From the NCBI GenBank assembly GCA_023101725.1, contig JALJCO010013695.1:1-64000 (forward strand): 64,000 bases of DNA, given 5' to 3'. Of the stretch, positions 24,501 through 36,700 are shown piece by piece; positions within the stretch are counted from its first letter, which is position 1, and every line of letters starts with the position of its first letter. The notes under the pieces are model-generated. The model did no database searches, was not told the origin of the DNA, and was given only the letters and a program-made list of their open reading frames with translations. The translations under genes were made by a program, and so were the position numbers. This DNA is from Atherinomorus stipes (taxonomy: Eukaryota; Chordata; Actinopteri; Atheriniformes; Atherinidae).

Positions 24501-27500
24501 CAAGTAATAAAGTTGACCAGAATTAGATCTTTAATTAAACAGCGCAGTTTAAGTACATCAGTGAGGATTTTATAACCAACCTTTTTGTTGAAATTCCGTC
24601 TGTGGTTGAAGTGTGATTAGCTTGGGTGCGTTTTCCAAAACCATTGTTGCTAACAGTTTGGCTACTATGGTTTTAATAAACACGTCCTGTCTAAAGCTTA
24701 ATTTACACCTACGGATGGAGCTTTAGTCCGGTCCTCCCATTCGTCTTTTTTTTTTTTTTTCTGCCTGATGACTAAAAAGATTACATTTGAATGAACCTAC
24801 GTTGCCAAACGTTGGTGAAATTCAGGCGAGGTGGAAATCTGTGCGTGACACCTGCTAGTTAAGTTTACTCAGAAATTTTGTCATTTAGTTAAATTTTATT
24901 GAATGTTTTGTCCAGATTTTAGATAAACTCAAACTCAAATATTTTTTTCGTTCATACACATATATATAAGTTCATATATATATATGTATATCCATATATC
25001 CATTGTGTACATTAGTTCTAAACACTGATTTGACATAAATGCCGCGCATGCATATTTATTGCACCTTTCCTGTTTATTCTAATATTAAAGTGCATGGTTA
25101 TAATTGGCTCCGCTCTGGAATCACTGGTTATAACCATTAAGTATGTAGTTTCATAACTACATTTCTGACGTTTAAAACCAACCAGACCGATTGAAAATCG
25201 GTAGAAAACTGGGTAAGTTATAGTTATTTAAATAGTACATCACTACATCATCTTTAGTGGCCCGGCAGGTTCTACTGCCACACTTTGCAGCTGTATTTGG
25301 GTCATTAAATCAGTATAAATTAACTGCTTTTGGACCTTTCAGAATAGTTCTGGATTTGGGACGTGTTCCATTGTGATGGACTTAATAAAGAATTGGTACA
25401 CTCCTGTTGTAATAGTTCTAGTTGTTGTTGCGATCTCGGTAACAGTTGTAACAGCTGTGGGACTTTTTAAATATGGTGGCTGGAAGAAGCGGAGATCACG
25501 CAAGGGGCGGGGCTTACCAGTTCTACCAATCAGCAAACATCTATGTATTTCAGTTCCTATGGAACCCTGAAAAGACCCTGCCTCGGAGTAGGAGCTAAAA
25601 AGGTTCTAGGAACTCCAGAAAGTTTCTACAGTCTGAAAGCGCCTACTATTCCAGACATGAAGAGACTTCTGGGTCCCACATGTGCTTCAGATGAAGGCAG
25701 AGACATCCCATCATCAGAGACCACTGTCCAGCTGCTCGTCAGAGTTCACAGATTAACATTCCTGACTGGAACGCCCGCATTCCACACGTTCCACATCCAC
25801 CAGAGCGCGGAGGTTTCACAGATCCGTCAGGGTTTGCTCAGCAGAGACCCCAGACTCCTGTCGGACGGCCGGAGTGGACCTCGCTGCTGGAGCCTGAAGA
25901 GCAGGTCTGGAAGACCAAATTCGGCCTCCAGAGGATCCAGTCTGGCCCACATGATGGTCAATGTGAAAACCATGCATCAGACATGAGCTGTACGTTTTCA
26001 TGAAGCTCTGATTCCTCACATCCACAGGTGTCCAGACTAACCTGCTTCCATATAACCAGCAGCAGACCACCACCTGTAAGACACGGCCACGAATCTGACG
26101 CTGAGGACTGGAACTCAGCAGGAACGTCAGCACGCTGGTGTTCGGTGGATTATCTCTGGAAGCTTGAATGCAGCCAGGTTTGTGGGACGGACAGCAGAAA
26201 CGAGTTGTGGTTGGAGGGCTGTAAAGTCCGAGTCGACTCATCGCCTTATTGGTCCATACGTACTGAGTCAACAAAAATTCTAACTGGTCAATTTTATGCC
26301 ATGTTAATTTCTTACAGTCTCTGTAGTGGAGCATGCGGGGGGAGGGGGGGGAATCACAACTTAGACTAATAAATTCAACCCCAAGCTTTACAGAAGTGTT
26401 CTACAAGCGGCGACAAAGTCGAGACTGAGCGGCAACAAAGCCAGGACAAAGCAGAGACAAAGCGGAGACAAAGTGGAGACAAAGCGGAGACGAAGCGGAG
26501 ACGGAGCAGAGACGGAGCAGAGACGAAACAAAGACGAAACAGAGACAAAGCGGAGTCAAAGCAGAGACGAAACGGAGACGAAACTGAGACGAAGCGGAGA
26601 CGAAGCGGAGACGAAGTGGAGACGAAGCAGAGACGGAGCAGAGACGAAACAAAGACGAAACAGAGACAAAGCGGAGACAAAGCAGAGATGAAGCGGAGAC
26701 GAAACAGAGACGAAGCAGCGACGAAGCAGCGACGAAGCGGAGACAAAGTGGAGACGAGGTGGAGACGAAGCAGCGCTGAAGCAGAGAAGAAGCAGAGAAG
26801 AAGCAGAGACAAAGCAGCGATGAAGTGGAGACGAGGCAGGGGTGAAGCAGAGACAAAGCAGAGATGAAACGGAGACGAGACAGAGACTAAGCGGAGACGA
26901 AGCAGCGCCGAAGCAGCGATGAAGCAGAGACAAAGCAAAGACGAAACGGAGACGAAACGGAGACGAAGCGGAGACGAAGCAGCGACGAAGCAGAGACGAA
27001 GCAGCGACGAAGCAGAGACGAAACGGAGACGAAACGGAGACGAAACGGAGACAAAACGGAGACGAAGCGGAGACGAAGCGGAGACGAAGCGGAGACGAAG
27101 CGGAGATGAAGCAGCGACGAAGCAGAGAAGAAGCAGCGATGAAGCAGAGACAAAACGTAGACAAAACGGAGACGAAACGGAGACGAAGCGGAGACGAAAC
27201 GGAGAAGAAGCAGCGACGAAGCAGAGACGAAGCAAAGACAAAGCAGAGACGAAACGGAGACGAAGAAGAGACTAAGCAGAGACGAAGAAGAGACGAAGCA
27301 GAGACGAAGAAGAGAAGAAGCAGCGATAAAAAAGCTGCATGCTGCTGATGACCAGCATCTGGTCTGCAGGCAGTCCTGACCTGGATGTACTTCATGAAGC
27401 GGTGGCATTTCCCACAGCGGGACAGAGGCTTTCCAGAGGCAGCGATGGGGGAGAAGGACACCTCCATCAACTCGTCCATACCTGCAACACACACCACACG

Positions 27501-30500
27501 GACTTTACTCCACAGCTGACTCTAGATGACAACTGCTGAGTCATCAGAGTCCAGATTTGACATGCAACATTTCTTTATTTGTCTCCGGACAGAGCAGATT
27601 CTACTTCCAGATCCTTCTACGTCTGCACCAAGATGCTTCCTCTCCTCCATCAGTCTGTGGTGGAGGGGGTGGGGGGGGGGGGTGTTCATTATCCACCAAC
27701 TTTCACATTATGAAGAGGGACTGAACCAAAAAGGTCCATAAAAGTCCACAAAAACTTGTCAATATTCCTCCATACTGCTCGTCCAATCTAACCACCACCC
27801 CCACTGCCGTAGTTAAAGGAGTGATGACATCACTGCAGTAAAAACTGGTTCATGTACAGGGGGTGGACAATGAAACTGAAACAGCTGTCATTTTAGTGTG
27901 GGAGGTTTCATGGCTAAATCAGACCAGCCTGGTGGCAAATATTCATTAATTGCACCAGTAAGAGCAGAGTGTGAAGGTTCAATTAGCAGGTAAAAAGCAC
28001 GGTTTTGCTCAAAACATTGCAATGCAAACAACATTGTATCAGAGTTCAAAAGAGGACAAATTGTTGGTGCATGTCTTGCTAGCGCATCTGTGACCAAGAC
28101 AAGTCTTTGTGATGTATCAAGAGCCACAGTATCCAGGGTAATGTCAGCATACCACCAAGAAGGACGAACCACATCCAACAGGATTAACTGTGGACGCAAG
28201 AGGAAGCTGTCTGAACGGGATGTTCGGTGCTAACCCGGATTGCATCCAAAAAACATAAAACCACAGCTGCCCAAATCACGGCATTCGCTTGGCCCAGGAC
28301 TTGTGCTAGATGGGCCAAGGACTACCGAACCATTCTGGAGGACCATGTGCATCCAAAGGTTCAAACATTGTATCCTGAAGGCGGTGCAGTGTATCAGGAT
28401 GACAATGCACAAATACACACAGCAAGACTGGTGAAAGATTGGTTTGATGAACATGAAAGTGAAGTTGAACATCTCCCATGGCCTGCAAAGTCACCAGATC
28501 TAAATATTATTGAGCCACTTTGGGGAGTTTTGGAGGAGCGGGTCAGGAAACGTTTTCCTCCACCAGCATCACGTAGTGACCTGGCCACTATCCTGCAAGA
28601 AGTATGGCTTAAAATCCCTCTGACCACTGTTCAGGACTTGGAGATGTCATTTCCAAGACGAATTGCTGCTGTATTGGCCGCAAAAGGAGGCCCCACACCA
28701 TACTAATAAATGATTGTGGTCTAAAACCAAGTGTTTCACTTTCATTGTCTAACCCCTGTAGTTGGCATTACTGCATATGTAAATACTCCAAAGAAAAAAA
28801 AATCACTTTTTACAGCGGGGGTTGTTTTAAAAACGCTAGACCTCCCTTCCTCAGTAATAGAGTTGGGTGTGGTAATGATATGCAGCTTTACCCGGAGACC
28901 ACGTTGACTTCATTTTGATTGGCTACACCCCTGGCCAATCACTGGCCACCCCCGTGCTATCAGGAGAGACACTCCAGGCAAACAGGGTAAAATATGTAAC
29001 TAACTGGTATCACCATGAAACTTTCCTCACATTAGGACTGTCATTTCTCGTATTGCAAGTTTTCTGAAATTTTATGTTAAAATATGCAAATATGTACTGT
29101 AGCCAAAAATGTGCTAATTTGCATACATTTCTAGGGGAAAAAAATCTAAACATAGGATTAAACCAGGTTCAAGGTTTCTCTTTTTGTTCACATATTAAAG
29201 TCAAAAGTTTTTACAGAGGGGATTTTGGATATTTCTATAGATCATTCACAATTTAGAATATACTGTCAACCAGAAAAACTCATTTTTTGGCATGTTTGTG
29301 GGATGAAATGTTCTATAAATCAGGCTGTGAATGAGATATCAAAAAATCCTCAGGAGCAGAATTGGAAAGTTTGGTTTCTGTAAGTGCTCCTGAAGTGGAG
29401 ATTTTTTACCCGGAATAAGAGAAAAAACTCATTTAGAGAAATCAGTCTTTAAAGTTTTGGATTGTAAAATTCTCCACATTTTTGTTCTATAACACTATTT
29501 ACAGACATCAGATCCAATCAGATTCATGAGCTGGAAATATCAAGTTTGGTTGAGATGACATCGTTCAGGAAAAAGAGACATTTCCATGGATACCAGACAT
29601 GACGGGTTCAGATGAGCACCACGGTACTGCGCTCCGTTAAAAACACCAACTTTAGCTGCATGTTGAGGAGAATTGGTCCATCAGACAAAGAATCAGGAAA
29701 TAAACTCCTAAATGTTTTTTACACGAGTCTGAAAGAAAACATGTTGAAGGAGGGGAATGACGGAAATCTCAAAATTGACCAGGTTATGAAAGAACGGGGT
29801 TTTTACCTGCAGTGCCGCCACTGCTTTAGGTTCACTGCACTTGAAATCACTCCGTTCAAAACACCTTCCCATCCTATTTTGGAAGATGGTTGTAATGGTT
29901 TTATTATTTATCATTATCTGTTTTATTTTGGCTTTTTAGAGCGATCTGAAGCACGAAGCTCTCCACATGCTCTGACAGTAAACAGCTGACAGCGTGTGCA
30001 CACGTGTTATCTGATGTGGATGTGAGACGCAGACACTTTTATAAATCATTTAGTACATCTGATCTGGATGAGTGTCATTGTGACTCCAGCTGAATACATG
30101 TATTACACGCTGATGATGGTGGACTCTGCAACAACAACGCTGGTTGTTCCTGGATGCATTTGCAGAATACTGGAGAGGCTGAGTTGACGAAGCATTAAAA
30201 CCCCCGGGAAATACCAGATGCCGAAAAACCTCTGCAGTTGGTAATATTAATAAGAGAGCTGAATTTTTTCTGCAGTGGTACTTTTAAGTGTTAAAGGGAC
30301 TAGAGGCAGGAATTGTGGTAGAAAAGCAAATATAAAATATTTTGCCACTTTGGTTGCGGTCCCGTTTGTTGCGCAGCCTCGGCGTCTTGGTCTGAATGCA
30401 CAGCGAGACCGGCCTGAAGCTCCGCTGGATCCAGCAAACGCTGCCATCCTTCCTTCCCTGGACTGCAAACACGTGTGTTTGTGTGTTTTCAGGTTACTGG

Positions 30501-30752
30501 ATGAACGATCACGATGTTCACCAGCTGTGGCTGTGTCTGCTGTTCGTATGAAACCCTTTCAGAGCGTCTGGCTGACGGTGAACTCACTGGTGATGGAATC
30601 CACGAAGTAGTGGAACTTCCTCTTGAAGATGTCCAGAGCGTGCTGCAGGACCTGCTGGAAGTTGGCTTTTCCCAGAGCGATCAGGTTCAGCTGCTTCTCC
30701 ACGGCGCTGCGAATGGTGGGCAGCACCAGCTCTGCATCTGAACACATGCACG

Positions 30753-30797
<45 letters not shown>

Positions 30798-33700
30798 GCG
30801 CGAACGCACACACACCAACCTTGATCTGGTGATCTCTAACACCACTCAGAAACGTCTGACATGGCTGGTGCATTTTAAAGACCTCCACCACTAAACTAAC
30901 ATCACTGGTGCTCAGGTTCCAGTTCCAGCCCAGTAAGCGCTGTGGGACCAGTCCCACCTGCTTACTCAGTACCTGAAGTAATGTTACCTATCTTGTAGTA
31001 GCCGTGCACCAGGACGATGCCCAGGTTGGTCGGCTTCAGCTTGCGTCCACTCTCCACCGTCACGTAGTTTCTCTGGCAGATGTTGTTGATGTGGACGGGG
31101 ATGCTGGCGTCCGTACCTGGAGGAGGCAGGACGGGGTCAGCGAGCAGACCAGGACTCAGGAGTCCGGCCGGAGCTGCAGCCGGAGCCGCAGCCGCAGCCA
31201 GAGCAGCAGCCACAGCAGCAGCCGCAGCCGCAGCAGCAGCCGCAGCAGCCGCAGCAGCAGCCGCAGCCGGAGCTGCAGCGGCTGGAGCCGCAGCCTGAGG
31301 TGGGCCGATCTGCTTCATGGTAAAACTGTTAACGCCTTAATTGCGACTACACTGATGCGTTAAAAACTGACTTATACACTTGCTTGCCCAAAAAAAAAGT
31401 CGCCACCTGGATTTAACTAAGCAAATAGGTACGAGCCTCCTATTACTGTATGGGCGATTATCTTTCAGCTGGCAAGAAGTGACTTGCTTCTCATTTCCTA
31501 AACAACCATGTGGAAAGACACATCCATGGTCGTGGAAAAGATGTTAGTCTGTGTGAGAAGGGTCACATCATTGGCATCAAGAGGTGAAAACATCTAAGGA
31601 GATGCAGAAACTACTAAAACTGGGTTAAGAACTGTCCAACGCATTCTTAAAAACTGGAAGGATAGTGGGGATTCATCATCTTCAAGGAAGAAATGTGGCC
31701 GGAAAAAAAATCCTGAATGATCGTGATCGGCAATCACTTAAACGTGTGGTGAGATCAAATCAAAGAAAAACAACAGTAGAACTCAGGGCTATGTTTAATA
31801 CTGAAAGTAAGAGCATTTCCACACTCACAATGCGAAGGGAACTCAAGGGATTGGGACTGAACAGCTGTGTTGCCGTAAGAAAACCACTAATCAGTGAGGC
31901 TAACCAGAAAAAAAGGCTTCAATTTGCTAGGGAGCATAAAGATTGGACTGTGGAGCAATGGAAGAAGGTCATGTGGTCTGATGAGTCCAGATTTACCCTG
32001 TTCCAGAGTGATGGGGGAATCAGGGTAAAAAGAGAGGCAGATGAAGTGATGCAGCATCATGCCTAGTGCTACTGTATGAGCCTGTGGGGGCCCTGATATG
32101 ATCTGGGGTTGCTGCAGTTGGTCAGGCCAACTATGCACATTATTAAAACGATTATTTTTTAGTTACACGTTGCGTTTATTCAGCATTTCACTCTTGTCAA
32201 AAACACTTTGATCATTTACAAAAAAATTTTTTTTAAATGTAGGCTACAAATATGTACATTACAGCTGTTTTGCAATGAATAAACAGTTAAATAAAATAAA
32301 TATACTTTGAACATTAAATAAGGCAAAAATTTATCCAAAATAAACTGTCCAGCAGTTCTGCAATTTATCTTTATGTGAAGAATAACATAAATATATTTAT
32401 TTTTATATACAGTTGTGTGGAAAAGTGTTTGCCTCCTTCCTGATATCTTATTGTTTTGCATGTTTGTCACACTTAAATGTGTCATATCATCAAACAAATT
32501 TAAATAACACAAGTAAACACACCATGCAGTTTTAAATGAAGATTTTTATTAGTAATTGAGGAAAAATCCAAACCTCCATGGTCCTGTGTGAAAAATTGCT
32601 TGCTGCTTCCAAAGAAATTCAGGAACTAATGAGAAACAAAGTCATTGAGATCTATCAGTCTGGAAAAGGTTCCAAAGCCATTTCTAAAGCTTTGGGACTC
32701 CAGAGAACCACAGTGAGAACCATTATCCACAAATGGTGAAAACATGGAACAGTGGTGAACCTTCCCAGGAGGGGCCGGCCGACCAAAATGACCCCAAGAG
32801 CACAGCGACGACTCATCCAAGAGGTCACAAAAGACCCCAGAACAACATCCAAGAACTGCAGGCCTCACTTGCCTCAATGAAGGTCAGTGTTCATGACTCC
32901 CCCATCAGAAAGAGACTGGGGGGCAAAAATGGCTGCATGGCAGAGTTCCAAGACCAAAACCACTGCTGAGCAAAAAGAACATAAAGGCTCGTCTCAGTTT
33001 AGCCAGAAAGCATCTTGATGATCCCCAAGACTTTTGGGAAAATACTCTGTGGACTGACGAGACAAAAGTGGAGCTTTCTGGAAGGTGGAGGTCCCATTAC
33101 ATCTGGCGTAAAAGTAACACGGCATTTCAGAAAAGGAACATCATAGCAACAGTAAAATATGGTGGTGGTAGTGTGATGGTCTGGGGCTGTTTTGCTGCTT
33201 CAGGACCTGGAAGACTTGCTGTGGTAAATGGAACCATGAATTCTGCTTCTACCAAAAAATCCTGAAGGAGAACGTCCGGCCATCTGTTGGTGACCTCAAG
33301 CTGAAGCGCACTTGGGTTCTGCAGCAGAACAATGATCCAGAACACACCAGCAAGTCCACCTCTGAATGGCTTAAGAACAACAACATGAAGACTTTGGAGA
33401 GGCCTAGTCAAAGCCCCCACCTGAATCCCATTGAGATGCTGTGGCATGAACCTTAAAAAGGCGGTTCATGCTGGAAAAGCCTCCAATGTGGCTGAATTAC
33501 AACAATTCTGCAAAGATGAGTGGAACAAAATTCCTCCACAGCGCTGTAGAAGACTCACTGCCAGTTATCACAAACGCTTGATGCAGTTGTTGCTGCTAAG
33601 GTGGAACAACCAGTTATTAGGTTTAGGGGGAAGATCACTTTTTCACACAGGGACATGGAGGTTTTGATTTTTCCCCCTTAAAAATAAAAATCTTCATTTA

Positions 33701-36700
33701 AAAACTGCATTTTGTGTTTACTTGTGTTATCTTTGTCTCACATTTAAATTTGTTTGATGATCTGAAACATTTAAGTGTGACTAACATGCAAAAAGTAAGA
33801 AATCAGGAGGAAGGAAACTTTTTCACACAGCTGTAGATGAAAGGACATCTGAAAACAGACCCCATCTCATTGTGAAGCTTCAGGATGTTAATACATTGAA
33901 GTTTAGACGTGATAAGCAGGTGGTGGTGTTACCGATGCCGTGCTTCTCCATGAGCGTGATGAGTTCAGCCTCGGTCAGATAGTCGGGGGGGCTGGTCTGC
34001 CTCTCCACCAGCTTGATCTCGTCGACCGTATAAACGTCTCCACGTTCACACGCTGGCAAGGCCTCCTGCAGAGGGATGCCCTGCCACGGCATGACCGCCG
34101 TGTAGCCTGCAGGAACACACGTTACCGCTGCTGAGTTCACGTTCACACGTCCAACATGCGCGCTGATACCAGACGTTAACCAGGCTGCTTCTCTGAGCTG
34201 ATGAGGGGAAACTGTCTGGTTCTGGGGAGGTTTCTCAGGATGAGGATCAGTGTAAAAGCCCTCCTTTTGATCCCCGACCTCCTTCGTCTACACGTAAAAG
34301 ACCAAAGTCCTGGACCGCACCGGCCTCTGATGCCACCACTATGTTTTAGTATTTCAGGGGTAAGATCATGGCCGTGTCTCAAACTGCACACTTGGGCACT
34401 TCAAACACTATTTCTGAGTGAGTAGTGCGCTCATGCTGTCATTTAAGCTAAAATTCAGAGCTCTGAAAGTACCTGGATGTCCTGATAATGGACGAAAACA
34501 GAGCAGAACGCAGCACAAAACTCGCACTAAGATCGCTTTCACACTTGACCAAGTGGACTCGGTCCGATTGGGGAACTGAAAGTCGGAACATTCAGTTATC
34601 ATTCGCTTCGGTTCTGCTTTCACACTGTGATGAAAGTCGGAACATTGCTGCAGTTATCATTCGCTTCGGTTCTGCTTTCACACTGTGATGAAAGTCGGAA
34701 CATTGCTGCAGTTATCATTCGCTTCGGTTCTGCTTTCATACCGTGATGAAAGTCGGAACATTCAGTTATCATTCGCTTCGGTTCTGCTTTCATACCGTGA
34801 TGAAAGTCGGAACATTGCTGCAGTTATCATTCGCTTCGGTTCTGCTTTCATACCGTGATGAAAGTCGGAAATGTTTTCGTCGGTTGCTTTCTTACCGTGA
34901 TGAAAGTCGGAACATTGCTGCAGTTATCATTCGCTTTCGGTTCTGCTTTCATACCGTGATGAAAGTCGGAACATTCAGTTTATTCGCTTCGGTTCTGCTT
35001 TCTTACCGTGATGAAAGTCGGAACATTGCTGCAGTTATCATTCGCTTCGGTTCTGCTTTCTTACCGTGATGAAAGTCGGAACATTGCTGCAGTTATCATT
35101 CGCTTCGGTTCTGCTTTCTTACCGTGATGAAAGTCGGAACATTCAGTTATCATTCGCTCGGTTCTGCTTTCATACCGTGATGAAAGTCGTAACATTGCTG
35201 CAGTTATCATTCGCTTCGGTTCTGCTTTCATACCATGATGAAAGTCGGAACATTCAGTTATCATTCGCTTCGGTTCTGCTTTCATACCGTGATGAAAGTC
35301 GGAACATTGCTGCAGTTATCATTCGCTTCGGTTCTGCTTTCATACCGTGATGAAAGTCGGAACATTGCTGCAGTTATCATTCGCTTTCGGTTCTGCTTTC
35401 ATACCGGGATGAAAGTCGAACATTGCTGCAGTTTATTCGCCGGTTCTGCTTTCTACCATGATGAAAGTCGGAACATTAGTTATATTCGCTTGGTTTGCTT
35501 TCATACCGTGATGAAAGTCGGAACATTCAGTTATATTCGCTTGGTTCTGCTTTCTTACCGGATGAAAGTCGGAACATTCAGTTACATTGCCGGTCTGCTT
35601 TCTACCGTGATGAAAGTCGGAACATTGCTGCAGTTATCATTCGCTTCGGTTCTGCTTTTTACCGTGAGAAAGTCGGAACATTCAGTTATCATTCGCTTCG
35701 GTTCTGCTTTCATACCGTGATGAAAGTCGGAACATTGCTGCAGTTATCATTCGCTTCGGTTCTGCTTTCACACTGTGATGAAAGTCGGAACATTGCTGCA
35801 GTTATCATTCGCTTGGTTCTGCTTTCATACGTGATGAAAGTCGGAACATTCAGTTATCATTGCTTGGTTCTGCTTTCTTACCGTGATGAAAGTCGGAACA
35901 TTGCTGCAGTTATCATTCGCTGGTTCTGCTTTCATACCGTGATGAAAGTCGGAACATTGCTGCAGTTATCATTCGCTTCGGTTCTGCTTTCTTACCGTGA
36001 TGAAAGTCGGAACATTCAGTTATCATTCGCTTCGGTTCTGCTTTCATACCGTGATGAAAGTTGGAACATTGCTGCAGTTATCATTCGCTTCGGTTCTGCT
36101 TTCATACCGTGATGAAAGTCGGAACATTCAGTTATCATTCGCTTCGGTTCTGCTTTCTTACCGTGATGAAAGTCGGAACATTGCTGCAGTTATCATTCGC
36201 TTCGGTTCTGCTTTCATACCGTGATGAAAGTCGGAACATTCAGTTATCATTCGCTTTCGGTTCTGCTTTCTTACCGTGATGAAAGTCGGAACATTCAGTT
36301 ATCATTCGCTTCGGTTCTGCTTTCTTACCGTGATGAAAGTCGGAACATTGCTGCAGTTATCATTCGCTTCGGTTCTGCTTTCATACCGTGATGAAAGTCG
36401 GAACATTGCTGCAGTTATCATTCGCTTCGGTTCTGCTTTCTCCGTGATGAAAGTCGGAACATTCAGTTATCATTCGCTTCGGTTCTGCTTTCTTACCGTG
36501 ATGAAAGTCGGAACATTGCTGCAGTTATCATTCGCTTCGGTTCTGCTTTCATACCGTGATGAAAGTCGGAACATTCAGTTATCATTCGCTTCGGTTCTGC
36601 TTTCATACCGTGATGAAAGTCCTAACATTGCTGCAGTTATCATTCGCTTCGGTTCTGCTTTCATACCGTGATGAAAGTTGGAACATTGCTGCAGTTATCA

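Noticed and set aside
25376..25570. 65-codon frame with a hydrophobic segment followed by basic residues
   Set aside because: Looks like a single-pass membrane peptide, but has no homology I recognise, no splice context, and lies in a repeat-bearing intron on the opposite strand to top3b; the downstream part resembles dispersed repeat sequence.
29612..29989. 125-codon + strand frame
   Set aside because: No recognisable domain, no codon or splice evidence, and length is compatible with chance in AT-moderate intron sequence.
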